Source: Typha latifolia (taxonomy: Eukaryota > Streptophyta > Magnoliopsida > Poales > Typhaceae). From it: a stretch of DNA of 64,000 nucleotides. How positions within the stretch are numbered: position 1 is the stretch's first letter; the number at the start of each line of letters is the position of its first letter. The notes beneath the pieces are model-generated. The model did no database searches. It was given only the letters and a program-made list of their open reading frames with translations, and was not told the DNA's origin. Both the position numbers and the translations under genes were made by a program. The stretch spans positions 9,364,280 through 9,428,279 of the forward strand of contig CM034108.1 of NCBI GenBank assembly GCA_019914945.1. The letters run 5' to 3'. This document shows, piece by piece, positions 22,171 through 34,495 of the stretch.

Positions 22171-23333
22171 TATCTGGAACTTTTGTGTAGTCTTGCCGAG
22201 GTGCCCTCCCCAGTGGACTGGTCAAACACTCCTAGTATGCTTGTTGTTTGCAACGATGGCTTTCTTTAAAAATTTAGCCTAGAAGATATAAAAGAGGCCC
22301 TTTGGTCTAGGCCGACTAGGAAAGCTCTTAGCTTGGATGGTTTCTATATTAATGTTTATAGAAAATACTAGGATATTCTTGGGGAGGACTTGGTTAGGTC
22401 CATAGTGCATTTTCAGTACTTTTCCATTACTCTCCGGACTTGGGGGCAAATTTTAGTTACTCTCATTCTGAAATAGAATAATTCTGCCAGAGTTGTAGAC
22501 TATAGGTTTATTTTCCTTTTAATGTCATTTAAATTTTTTTGGCTAAGCTCCTAGCAAATATGATCAAGCTTGTCCTAACCTCTTTGGTTGATCGTGAGCA
22601 TATAACTTTTATTGCTGAGAGACATATTCATGATAACATAGCTCTAGCCTAAGAAATTGCTCACTCTATTAAATTATCTAAGCCTGGAGATAATGTTTTG
22701 ATGATAAAAATTAATCTCGATAAGGCCTAAAATCGGTTGAACTAGGGAAAATTTTGAGATTGTGAATTGTATGAGTTTTCCAGATGATTTTTGTTACATG
22801 GACTTTCACTTGTATTTCTTCAACTAATTTATGATGCTAATTAATGGTTCCCTGTCTACCTGGTTTATGAGCAAAAGAGGCAATTGGCAAGGTGATCCTC
22901 TATCTCTGTATCTTTTTATTTTTATTTTGAAATTATTTTGGCCCTTACGTGTGAAGCAATTTTAAGCAATGAATCTGAACCTTTTAAACTAAATCAAAAT
23001 TGCGTCATTAGTCACTTACTGTACACTGATGACTTGTTAATTTGTATCAAGGCTACTGAAGCCTCATGTACCAATATTGTCGGTATTTTTAAAACCTACG
23101 AAATGTTTACAAATCTTTGAATTAATTTATTCAAATCTGAAGTCTATTTTCCTATTGAGCTCCCTGCTATGCAAAAAAAAAAAACCCTTGTGCACACCCT
23201 TGGTATGCTAGAGGGAAATTTTCCTTTCACTTAGAGAAAATATATTGAGAATCCATGATTGTGAAAATTTCTTAGCAAAAGTTGAAACTAAGTTAAACGG
23301 ATAGAGATGTGACTAACTTTCTCAAGTAGAGCT
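22171..23333 (+). pseudogene. LINE reverse transcriptase fragment
   Basis: The plus strand reads broken L1-type RT blocks in order: DIKEALWS, SLDGFYINVYRK (normally PDGF), SIKLSKPGDNV, SHLLYTDDLLIC (catalytic box, usually YADD) and TLGMLEGNFPF. Many stops show it is long dead. It ends at a chromovirus LTR scrap at 23334. Its direction is opposite to the LINE pieces on its left, so it is a separate insertion or an inversion. Confidence 0.7.
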
Positions 23334-23394
23334 GATACGAGTCGGACTTTACCGATGTCGTCTCAAGCATGAATATACTTTAGGGATGTCTTTG
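23334..23394 (+). repeat. 61-bp start of a chromovirus LTR, plus orientation
   Basis: tgatacgagtcggactt...tagggatgtctttg is the reverse complement of the LTR end seen at 21950-22012. It stops where the TGTAAC LTR begins. Confidence 0.7.
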
Positions 23395-26036
23395 TGTAAC
23401 GCCCCTACCCGACACGGGCACGTGCATGCCCACGCGCCCACACGGCACGCGCGGCGCACGCGACAGGTCAAGCAGGGCTCATCACGCACAAATACTCTCC
23501 TCTGCACATACAATCATGACATCATCAAATACTACCTGCTAACATATTCATGCCAACACCAAATAAAACATACTATCAACCAAATAAACCTATTAACATA
23601 TGAATATCCAAGTCCACAATAATATACACTAGACCACTAATTAATCTGGTAGGACCCACACAGGCCATGGCAAACCATCAAGATATAACTAAATAACTAA
23701 TACACGAGTATATTATGATTTGACCTGTATTATACCAATTATCGTCTATACAATGAAGTACAAATATCAATAATGGTACAACTCAATATCTAGTTAAACT
23801 ATCTTCTATATCATCTCATGTCTATAGCTCACCTCATCTTTCTAAAATATCTCCTCGGGATATCTTAGGTCGATATCACATACCATATTATCTATGGGGG
23901 TTAGAAAAGAAATAAAGAGAGTCATGAGGGTAAGGCTCAACGAATAGACCTTATCCCGAATCAATGAAGCCAAACAAAGAGTAAATCATGTACTGGATAA
24001 TATAAATTAGAAAGAGCATCATATCATGAATGAGTGTATAAATATAACCTCAATAATATATAATTAAAATGTAGATAATATGTCATAACTGATAAAAGTA
24101 TATAATCCTCGACAATGAGTAAACAAATATTCATATCATATTATCATCATAACTCTCTCTCAAATATGACATATGATGCATGCCGACTATGACCATGCTA
24201 TGATATCAAATGCAACCATATATAATGTATATTGACCACTCAATAATTAGGTAATCAAATAATAATGAAATCATATGCATTTCTCAACATCTCAGTCATC
24301 AATGTCAGTTCTATATGTCATCATCATACTAGACAACTCTGCACATTCAACACCCGATACCCGGTCTCAACATCATACCCGAAGGCTCAAGAGCATACTC
24401 GCCATTCGCAAGGAGTATCTCAAATATAACCATACCCTGTCATCCGCTAAGGGTATCAACATCCATCCAGACCGGGCACCCTTTTAGCTGATAGAAATCT
24501 CGTGAGGATAACTCGCCATATATGCCCTACCGAACAGCATGTGTCTGAATGTCTACTACACACACAAACTAATGACCTCGAACATAAGGCCACAGGATCG
24601 CGACTATGTCGAGCGATCAATCATCCACCAAGTGCGTCCTAACCCTCACGCCCACTCGGGTATCCTCACACTTTCTATCAATTATCATATCAATCACATT
24701 TCATGCTTTCCTCTAAATGACAAATCATATGCATATATCCAGTACGATAACAAGTCAATACCTAACAAGAATTTAGGTGAAACAGGAATCAAGAGAAAAA
24801 TGATACAATGTAGTATCCAACCATGTAGTCAACACATGCATGCTCATACTAATTTATTACATGCATACTCATACTACAGATCAATTGAACATAATATTAT
24901 AACAATATAATCATCTCTCACCATCTATATATATCACCAAAGTACTCATATCCCAGATCAGCCTAATCAAATGCATGATAAAAGTATGCTCGACTGTAAT
25001 CATCTCTAGATAAAATTATATAATCATGCTGGAGGCTAAAACATGCATGTACATAATATATAATATAACCTAATTTGAGAAAGATGTCTAGGAGATAAGA
25101 CTACTCACAGTCTGATCAGAAGACACGAACCACGCATCTCTCAAATCCGTCAATCAAATATCAACTCATCGTCAGGGTCCACGGGGTCTCACATAAGGGA
25201 GTTCGGGGTCTAAAAATATTTAAGTACCATGAAGTTAATCATTTATCTAATCAGAATTAATTCAATTAAAATATAACTCTTTATTTGGTTTAGAATCACT
25301 TCTCTTTTAATTTTTATTAAAAGAGAAGTGATGTTGGTTTAGATTTTTGACCGGTATCAACAGCTAGGGTCAACCACTTGGTCGAAGCCCCGCTGACAGA
25401 GGAAGGAACCCATAGTGCCTACCCGACCGGTGGGGAAGACAGGGACCACCCACCGACAGGCAAAAACCCAATTGATGTAGGGGGAGGGAGTTGTCGGCAA
25501 ACCCGACCACTAGCAAACATGCTCCCCTCAGCAAGCAAAAGCCTGGCTGAGGGAAGCCCAATTGCTAGAGGCGACCAACAATGAGAATACACCTTGCCTT
25601 AGCCACCGGCTAAGGTGAGGGGCTGCCTGACGGCTCCAGCCACGAGGGCGTCGAAGGAAGCCACCATGGACATCCTTTCAAAAAGGGAAAGCTCACCAAA
25701 CTGATGCGGCAAGGCACGAGCCCGCTTGATAGACGAATCGCAGTGAGACTGAGAGGAGGAGAAAAATTGAAGAAAAATCTTAATTAACTAATGAATTGCA
25801 AATCAAACTTACCTAGAGGATGAAGGAGCTCCAACGCTTCTATCCAGGGGGTCGGCGGTTCTGGTAGCACTCCAGCGTGACGAGAAGAAGATGAGGGGAA
25901 AGACTACTGGTGGGGAGAAGAAAGAAGAAGAAAAAGGATGGAAAGAGAAGAAAGAAAAGAGAGAGGGAGGGGGAAGGAAAAGGGGTGCCCATTCCGGGCA
26001 CGTGCACATTTTTTTCTTTTTTTTGTGGATGTTACA
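23395..26036. repeat. 2.6-kb LTR, TGTAAC...GTTACA
   Basis: Starts tgtaacgcccctaccc and ends ggatgttaca, giving short inverted termini. Length and start are typical of large plant Ty3/gypsy LTRs (family knowledge). A second copy's right part is at 10486-12252 plus 17623-17653, and an inverted copy of its right end opens at 63350. The flanks (ctttg, cccac) do not match, so this is not a simple solo LTR with target duplication. Orientation is not certain. No gene is present. Confidence 0.6.
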
Positions 26037-28069
26037 CCCACCTCCATCTCCGCCTCTGGCTAGGTGTCTCTCACCTCCTCTCCCTCCGAAGCTCTCCAAC
26101 TCCCAACCCCTAGTCGGATATCTTCTCCATCTGCCCTAACCCTCACTGTCGTTGCCTGCCTCTACTGTCCTTCACTATAGCTGCTGCCTGCCGCCTTCAC
26201 TGTCGTTGTGGCTTTTGCCAAGGTAACAAATAGGTGAGTTAAGGGTGCATATATGTGTTTGTTTATGATCCATTATATATATATATATATGGGAAACATT
26301 GACATCAGTTAGATTGCTATTATGTGGAGCAATGAAATGTAAAGTGTAAACGCTTAATTTCAAATGTAAAAGGAAATTAAATACAAGGATATTTTTCTTA
26401 AATCTTGAGAATAACTTTACTGCTGATTTCAAAAATCTAAAATATATTTTGAAGTTCTCAGATAAATTGTTATTATGTTAGATGTGCAAACTGACTGTGG
26501 GAAGGCTTTCTATTTATTCTTGTGTATCTGTTATTATGTTAAATACAAGCATTTTGAAGTTATCAGATGAATTGTTAATGCTAATTTTCTTAAATCTTGT
26601 TTATGAGATATTCTTAACCCTTCAAGCTTGTCTGTCGCTCCCATTCGTTGTCATTAGAAAACAAAAGCAGCAGCTTTAAAGAGCCGAAAAGTTGTTCATG
26701 CTAGCTTCAGGTACTCGAGTTAATTGCCATGAAGGCCAATTAGATGATTATTCAGCTAATCGGGTTTTGTTTCTTATTCTTTTATATCTTGTGCTTTACC
26801 ATTGTTAACTTGCCTGATTTCCCTCCCCAACTGTCATCTGTGTCTATCCTTAGAGCAGTTGTATGCATGGAGTGTGCAGTCACGGAATTTATTGATCTGT
26901 TTAATTATTGTTTAATTAGTTTTACTTGCTTACTGTTTAATTGTTAGATCTGTTTGAATACTATTATTGTTTAATTTCTGTTATTTTTAATGTAATTTTT
27001 TAGATATTTTCAATTACTGTTTAGTGTCTTATCTGTTTAATTACTAGTTTTACCGTATTGATCTGTTTACTTGCTGTTTAAACCCTTCATTGCAATTTTA
27101 ACTCGCTTTACTTTTAAATTGGATTGGCTTGGCTAATGCTCCTGCAGGAGTGATTTGATCAAATTCCAGACTGCTGTGGCCAGTGGGTTCTGACTAATCT
27201 AAAAATTCCAGATTATTGATGTCCAAAGTACACATGTCTATTGAACAATATAATATTGTAACTAATTAGCCTGCCAATCTAGTGCTGATAAACAGATGTT
27301 AGGTGTGGAAAAGAATATGCCTTAATCCCTCAAGGATTTTGTCAATTTTTTTATTCTTCCAACGCCCTGTTAGCTTTCACAGTGTAAGATTTAATATTCA
27401 AGAAAACACAATAGTTTAGAGGTCAAATATCGAATGCTCTTTTCTAGCAAAATAATAATTTAAGTATTACTATAGTACACTGCCTTTTCCACATATTTAT
27501 TATTTACAAACCTGCATTTTTAATATTTACAAGAAAATCCCTGTCTTTTATCCTAGTTTTGTTCTACAAAAGAGAAACATCAAATTATCTCTATTCTAGA
27601 TCAGCAATACTATTTAAATTATTCTACATATAAGCCTAATTATAATTTTACCGTTGATTGACTAAATTATTTCAAAAATCTTCCATGCTCTCTCTTGTCC
27701 CATTCACTTATCTTATACCACAAACAAAAATATTTGGCTCAATTTTTTCACCTATCTCATTTCTTACTTAAATATGCATTGCATACCTACAAAAAATAAA
27801 AATACTTTAAATTTATATACCAAATCAGAGATATTTTGGTCAATTTCAACCAATTATTTGTACTTTTACCTTAATTTTATATCACATTAAATTATAATTA
27901 TTGTACCACTATTCTAGATTACAGACAAAAATTAGAATACCATGCTTTAGATTAGAATTACAATTTTAAGAGTAAGAATCTAAAATAGTTAATCTAGGAT
28001 GCTTAGCCATACGTGTAAAAAGACTTTTAATCTTTCCTTAAAAAGACTAAAATATGATGGCTCATATAG
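26037..28069. other. No gene recognised; leader-like start, then AT-rich
   Basis: 26037-26225 is C/T-rich and ends in a donor-like gccaag/gtaac, resembling a plant 5' leader exon, but no coding exon follows that can be recognised. The rest is AT-rich with a TA microsatellite at 26274-26290. Confidence 0.35.
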
Positions 28070-28165
28070 TTGATCCATCTACATTAGCCACATATACTCT
28101 TGCAAGTAACAGCATTTCACAACCAGAAGTAAGCTGGAATAGATGATAAGCTTAAAGCATCACAG
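28070..28165. repeat. Direct repeat, distal copy downstream of the SPL gene
   Basis: About 100 bp (acattagccaca.atactctt, catttcacaaccagaa, gcttaaagcat) repeated at 28986-29092 with scattered changes. It looks like a local duplication of SPL downstream sequence. Confidence 0.65.
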
Positions 28166-28985
28166 TTATACATGCATTTCATATAAATCCTGCCATCTCA
28201 TTACCTAAGAAAACAAAAAATCTTATTGAACTTTTGTTTGTGCCACTTATTATCTGTATAATTTTGATCTATGTGCAACCGTTAGTCCATGGAAAAGACA
28301 TAATTTTTCCTCAAAGCTATTAAACATCTGATCTTTCATCTTCTCTCATTTTGAAAGACTTACAAAGTCCAAAATGTAAAGGTGCGAGATATCTTGGATA
28401 AAAGAAATATCCAGCTGGAGGAGTTAAAGAATGTGCAAGGTTAGATTCACCATAAATTATCATTAATCTAAAAGCAAAAGTGCGCATGTCATCTATACTT
28501 AACTTGTGATGAATATAACTAGTTGTAGCTGTTCTTTATGAAAAAGAAAAGAATGAGAATACAATTGTTAATAGATATACATGATCATGATCTGGTTTTC
28601 TTAGTTGTGCAACAATAGTACTACTTGATCAATGACATGCTAAATGTCCTAAATAAACTAGAATAGTAAGTTATAAAGAGGCATTCAAAGTAATGCTTGC
28701 ATGACAGCCATCTGAAGTGTAGAAAAGATCTACATTCAAGCATGAAGTAAACCCAAGTACCAGAACTCTGCAGCCAGGCTGCTTTAACAGCCTCTTGTAC
28801 ATCTTTGATGCAGCCATTTTCAAGTTAAGAGATCAAACATTAGAGGGTAACTGCACAAACATATTGAGTGAAGACATCTACAGGCTTTTTAGTAGAGAAT
28901 TTCATTTTGAAAGTGGGTGAATTCTTTCCACCATAAGAAAAAGAACATTGAGAAAATAAACTGTAAAACAGACACCCTTGTACAG

Positions 28986-29092
28986 CTAATCCATATACAT
29001 TAGCCACAAATACTCTTACAGGTAATAATACCATTTCACAAACCAGAACTTGGCTGAGAGTGGTGATAATTAAGCTTAAAGCATGACAGAGT
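28986..29092. repeat. Direct repeat, proximal copy near the SPL 3' end
   Basis: Proximal copy of the repeat at 28070-28165, about 70 bp past the miR156 site on the minus strand, possibly inside the SPL 3' untranslated region. Confidence 0.65.
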
Positions 29093-29159
29093 GCATACCT
29101 TGAGTGAATATTGATAGACAGCAGTAATGCTATTTAATAGTACAGAGGAAGCCATAAGA

Positions 29160-29179
29160 TGACAGAAGAGAGAGAGCAT
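29160..29179 (-). promoter_or_regulatory. miR156 target site in the SPL 3' untranslated region
   Basis: The minus strand reads ATGCTCTCTCTCTTCTGTCA starting two bases after the stop codon. It matches the conserved SPL element GTGCTCTCTCTCTTCTGTCA except at the first base. Short SPL genes of the SPL3/4/5 type carry this element in the 3' untranslated region, whereas longer ones have it in the coding region. It predicts repression by miR156 in the juvenile phase. Confidence 0.9.
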
Positions 29180-29181
29180 GT

Positions 29182-30460
29182 TTATCTAATCTGGAAATGC
29201 TTGTATGAAGAACTTCCAGGGAGGTTCATCTGAATCCTCCCATCTTGGTCTGCCTGCCTGCATCGGCTCGAACCTTCTCCCTGAGCTTCTGAAGAACTCT
29301 TTCTTCGCCGCTCATTATGGCCAGCCAGACGTCTACGGCAGCTTCTCTTAGAATCATCAAACTCTGATAGCTCGTGGAACCTGCAAGGGTGTATTTCCAG
29401 AAGAATGAGTAAATTTTATGCAATGCCCTAAGTGGAACCCAAATTGTTGGCAAATTTGCATAATTAACCCAAAAATTAGATAGAATTACTAGCTCAATTG
29501 CACACAGGGTAGAGGTGCACAAGGAAGCCAAATCCTTTATCTAAATACCCACCAGAGTAAAACCTAAAAATATTGCACAATGTGCAAATTGAGCATGTAC
29601 AGACTAAGATGCAACATAAGGATCAAAAATGAAGAAACAGGTATATTTACCTAAATATCAAAAACCTTCAATTCTTTTAAAATATACAGATGAATGAATT
29701 CACAATCACCACTTCAGAGCACGGGCTCATATAATACTTTTTAGGAAGTATGAATGCCAAAACTCTCCAAAGAAGTAAACAGCGATCTTACTCACAAACC
29801 TTAAAAAGAGGAAACTTTACATAGATGGAGCTAAGTGTTACTTGTGCCAACATATCTAAGGAAGATTTGTTTAACTGTTGGATTCTTGATGACTTCTTCT
29901 TCACTGTTTCCACTCATTTACTTACAGAGTAGACAAGAAGATTAGCAGAGATGAGTAGTAATTCCAACATTTACCTTCACAAGTAAACAAAGATCAAAAC
30001 TTCTGCTAGACTAGTTGAAAGAATAAACTCGAAAGAACACTTAGAAATCAAATCTTTACTGTTATCACACCCGAATTATCCAAGAGACGGGCGAGATCAA
30101 ATCAAGACCAAGGATCTCGCACCTGCTGCATTGCTGGCAGAATCGCTGGCGGAGGCCAGCGACGATGACGACGGCGGCCTTGGCGTGTGCCTCGCACACC
30201 TTGTGCCGCCGGTGATACCGCTTCGCCTCCGTCAGATCCACCGCGCACTTCTCCGCCTGGCAGCACGGCGGCGAAGCCCCGCCGCCTCCCGACCCCCTCC
30301 TCGCGGCGGCCAGCGGTGGTCTCCTCTTCTTCTCCTCCTCCGCCGCCGTTCCGGCGCCGGCGAGGTCCTCCTCCTCCTCGTCGACCTCGTCGGCGGCGGC
30401 CGGATCCTTCCGGTGCTTATCCTTGGAGTTCGGGTCGGGAGTTAGGGATTTAGTCGCCAT
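29182..30460 (-). CDS. SPL: SBP-box transcription factor, short SPL3-like type, two exons
   Basis: Exon 1 is 30123-30460 and exon 2 is 29182-29380, with a 742-bp intron (29381-30122; AG/gtgcga donor, ttgcag/G acceptor, phase 2). The product is 178 aa, a nuclear DNA-binding protein recognising GTAC-core promoters. The N-terminus (1-62) is acidic then basic and Gly-rich. The SBP domain follows. Zinc site 1 is Cys67, Cys72, Cys89, His92 (C-x4-C-x16-C-x2-H). Zinc site 2 is Cys108, Cys111, His115, Cys127. The nuclear signal is [17 protein letters not shown]. The intron falls after QQCSR, the conserved SBP site. The protein ends SSYKHFQIR, a tail I recall in short SPL proteins. The start ATG (cacATGG-like, ccATGGcg) is preceded by open frame, but the strong context and family length support it. 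Short SPLs promote phase change and flowering; miR156 limits them. No key residue is missing, so it looks functional. Confidence 0.93.
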
Positions 30461-30780
30461 GGAGGGGATAAGTTGGGAGCGAGGAGGAGGAGGAAGTGGA
30501 AGAAAGTGAATGGATCGGAGTTGAGGAGGAGGAGGAGGAGGAGGAAAAAAAAAAAGGTGAAAAGGAAAGGGGAGTGACTTGTGAGGACCACAACACAATA
30601 CCCGCCATTTTCTTTTCTTTTCATTATTTATTTTTTAATCTTTTTCCTTTTTTTCTTTTAACGCAGTCAGTAGTAGTAGATTGGATAGGTAGAGACTAGG
30701 GACTAGGGAGGTGCTAGCAAGTAGCAAAGGCCAAAAAGAGGTAACAAGAAGCATAAATATTAAATATATATTTATATAAG
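30461..30780 (-). promoter_or_regulatory. SPL 5' leader and proximal promoter region
   Basis: On the minus strand the 150 bases before the ATG are C/T-rich (CTCCTC repeats, T-tracts), like plant 5' leaders. No unambiguous TATA box was assigned. Beyond about 30780 the tandem AT-rich repeats begin. Confidence 0.45.
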
Positions 30781-33700
30781 GGATAAAGGATAAGGGAACC
30801 CACATTGGACCATGAAAGCATACCAAATCACTCCATCTTGCTATAAATTTTAATAGAATGATCACACTCTTTTGTTTTTAAATTTTTGGTTTTTTTTTAT
30901 AGAGGTGGACATGTTAGAATGTTTTTTTATTATTATTATTTAAGAATCTCAAAGTTCGATATAAAATAAATAGCCAGTAAGCTGTTTAGTCTAAACTTCA
31001 AGCCGTATGTATTGTCAAACTATTACGATGTAATTAGTTTGATTATATAAGACTATGTATGGTATAACTAAATAAAATTATATTATTATCTTGGATAAAA
31101 ATTAGTTATATCAATTACTAATTTAAACTATTATTGATTATCACAAATTTAAATTACATCATTAAATATTATTAAATTATAATATACTAAATATAAAAAT
31201 TAGTATAAGTTCAATTCAAAATAATTAGAAATAAAATCAAAAGTAATATAAATAATAAAATAAGTTATATAAAAATGTTTAATAAAAAAATAAAATGGTA
31301 AAAATTTTAATATAGAAATACTAAAAATAAATATAAAATAGTGCTAATTAAAAAATAAAAATAAAATTTGAGTAATTAAAATTGTTAGTTTTGTTATTTC
31401 TATATCTAAATGTGTTATTTCTTATATTAGTAAGTAATAAAACTCGTATCCCTCCACTCGGAATATATCATCTAACCTACTAGGTACGATACTATATCAC
31501 ATCCTCTCTTTTAGAATATGGCATCTTGATAGGACTCCTAATCTCATTTATTAAATTCGTACCAAACATGAGATTATGGGAGGCCCACGGGATAACTAAT
31601 CCAATACCAAATCACTCCATGTTGCAGCAAAATTTTAATTGGAATGATCAAGCTATTTCGTTTTTAAGTTCATGGTTTATTTATTAATTTTTTATAGAAT
31701 AGTGGAGGTGGAGGCCGAGATGTTAAAATGTTTTTTTATTATTATTATTTTAAAAGGTCGAATGCTAGATATGGGCTGACAAAAGGCCAACACTCTCTAG
31801 ATACAAAGATAATTTGGCCTTGCTAAAATTTAATCAATTTAGTAAGCTGCCTAGTCTAGGCTTCAAACCATGTGAATCGTTAAACTATTAAAATGTATTT
31901 GGTTTGGTTGTAGGATTAGATAAAAGAGAATAAGTTATCCTTAGGTTTATACTTCTAATCTACATTTGATTTATATAAGAATATAATATGGGACAACTAA
32001 ACAAAACTTAAATTATTATCCTCAATAAAAAAAATTTAGTAACATCAATTACTACTTTAAACTATTATTGATTATCTCAAATTTAAATTATATCATTAAA
32101 TATTATACTAATTATATAAATTAAACAAGTTCAATTCAAAATAATCAGAATAAAACTAAAAGAACCACAAATAATAGAATAAGTTATATAAAGATATATA
32201 ATAAAGAAATAAAATTGTAAAGTTTTAATATAACAATACTAGAAATAAATATAAAATATAAAATTACTACTAATAAAAAATAAAAATAAAATTTGAGTAA
32301 TAAAGATTGATAGTTTTGTTACTTATATATCTAAATATATTTTTTCTTATATAGGGTAAAAAGGTAGTAAGAACCTTGTACTCGGGATATATCATCTCAT
32401 CCCACCTCCTAGGTAGACATGATAACCGGGCGGGCCGGGCCGGGTTCGAGCCGGGCTTTTCGGGCCAAGCGGGCTTAAGTCTTTGTTCACGGCCCGACCC
32501 ATTAATCACTCTGGCCGGGCCGGGTTCGGGCCGGGCTAGAATAGTCTAGCCCGTTACTGCCCGTTGGCCCGTGAGAGATCGAGCCGGGCCAGCCCAACCC
32601 ACCAATCACTCGGCCCAACCCATATTTTAGCTATTTTTAGAATTTTTTTAACTATTAGTTTTTTAAAAATATTTATATTTCTCTATTTAAAAAAAATTAA
32701 AAAAAATTAAAAAAAATTAAAATTTTTTAAAAGTCTGCTTAAAATAATGCAAAATGGTATAATACTAAAATATTTTTACTGTAGCAATGGTAAATTACTG
32801 TAGCAAACGGGCAAAGCACTGTAGCATACGGGCGGGCTTAGTTGCGGGCTAAACGGGCGGGCTTTCGGGCCGGGTCGGGCGGGCAAAGGGCTGGCCCGTG
32901 CCGCCCATGGGTAGTTCGGGCTCGGGCCGGGCCAGGCCTAAACCGGGTCCGGGCTGGGCTTAGCCCGGTCCAAACCGGGCCGGGTCGGGCCGAGCATGGG
33001 CGGGCTGGGCCATTTGATCATGTCTACTCCTAGGTAGGATGCTATGTCCCATCCCCTCTTTTGGGTATACGGCATCTCGTTCGGACTCCTATTTTATCTA
33101 TTAATTTCATACCAAACATGAGATTATATGGGGGCAATGGGATAACTAATCCAGTACCAAATACTCCATGTTGCTATAATTTTTAATATAATGATCTTGC
33201 TCTTTCCTTTTTAAATTTATGGTTTATTTATTGAATTTTTATAAAATGGTGGAGGTAGAGATGTTAGAATGTTTTGTTTTCTAATTATTATTTAAAAAGC
33301 TCAAATGTTAGATATGTGCTAGACAAAGAATAAACCTTTCCTAATATAAAAACACTTTTGTCTTACCAAACTTTAGAATTCAAACATTTAATTTGGTTGT
33401 AGGATTAGATAAGAAAGGATAATTCATCCCTAAGTTTATCCCAAGGGATAACATATCCCCTAGGATTACTAATATCATATTATACGTCTAATCTACTATT
33501 TAAATTATACAAGAAACATCAATGGTTATTTTAAACTATTATTGATTATCTCAAATTTAAATTATATCAATGAATCTTATTAAATTATATTATACTAATT
33601 ATAAAAATTAAACAAGTTCAATTCAAAATAATCAGCATAAAACCAAAAGAACTACAAATAATAGAATAAGTTATATACAAATGTTTAATAAAAATATGTA

Positions 33701-34050
33701 AAGTTTTTTAATATAGAAATATTAAAAATCAATGTAAAATATAACATACTACTATTAAAAAATTAAAAATAAAATTTGAGTAATTAGGATTGTTACTTTT
33801 ATTATTTATATATCTAAATTTATTATTTCTTATATAAGGGTAAAAAATAATAAGCCATTATTCCTCCACTCGAGTTATATAATCCCGCCCCTTAGGTTGG
33901 ATGTTATATCCCTCTTTTCGAGATATTTATGATACCTATGTGGAGCTCCTAATCTCATCTATTAATTTTATACGAAATATCATATTTATGTGGAGCTCAC
34001 GGGATCTCTAATCTAATCTCATCTTTATATCCATCAAACAAACGCACCCT
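30780..34050. repeat. Three tandem copies of a 0.8-0.9 kb AT-rich unit
   Basis: Landmarks recur in order three times: taccaaatcactccat.ttgc (about 30823, 31600, 33153), atgttagaatgtttt (about 30912, 31724, 33263), tattgattatc.caaatttaaatta (about 31131, 32065, 33540) and atgagatta (about 31567, 33117, with a worn third copy). Copy 2 is lengthened by a hAT-type insert (32414-33026). The unit has no coding frame. Strings such as ggttgtaggattagataa and the end aaacaaacgcaccctt resemble ends of plant MITE-like elements, so the unit may be a transposon that multiplied in tandem (inference). Confidence 0.75.
32414..33026. mobile_element. Non-autonomous hAT-type element, GGGCCGGGC-rich, 8-bp target duplication
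   Basis: The 613-bp insert is flanked by perfect 8-bp repeats ctcctagg (32406-32413, 33027-33034). Termini are inverted: tagacatgataaccggg on the left, tagacatgatcaaatgg on the right read inward, identical for 10 bases. Both subterminal regions are packed with CGGGCCGGGC-type motifs, and the centre is AT-rich with three ctgtagca strings. No transposase is present. The target is the middle copy of the tandem array, and the uninterrupted copies show the empty site. Confidence 0.92.
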
Positions 34051-34495
34051 TAGAGTTAAATTGGAAAGCAGGTTAGGTTAGATTGTGTTAGATTTTTAAT
34101 TATTGGCAATTGTGTACAAAATATTCTAAGTGTATTTTTACATGTATATGAGCTTTATACAAGTCTAGAAAATCTCTAGTTTAAAAAATTGTAAGATTAT
34201 TGGAGAAAAGCTATTGAGTTCACACCACGTTCACAAATGCGTTTAAACGCGAGTACTGCGTTCACACAGACTGAGAGCTGCGTTCACACAGACTTAGAGC
34301 TGCGTTCACAAACGCGTTCGAACGCAACCTGAAGAATTCAAGCTGTCGCGTTCGAATGCACTTGGGCCTGTTCGAACGCACTTGAGATCAAGTCAGGCCG
34401 TTTGAACGCACTGCGTTTGAATGCACCAACAAAGTTTGAAAATCTTGAACTTTTGTGAGTACGGATAAGACTTGAATTTGGCTTTAATCTCGAAA

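Noticed and set aside
30461..30598. N-terminal extension of the SPL protein upstream of the ATG at 30460
   Set aside because: The frame is open, but it translates a C/T-rich leader into Pro/Phe runs. The ATG at 30460 has a strong context and gives the usual length of short SPL proteins.
32842..33033. ORF rich in Arg/Gly/Ala near 33 kb
   Set aside because: It is the CGGGCCGGGC subterminal region of the hAT-type element, not a gene.
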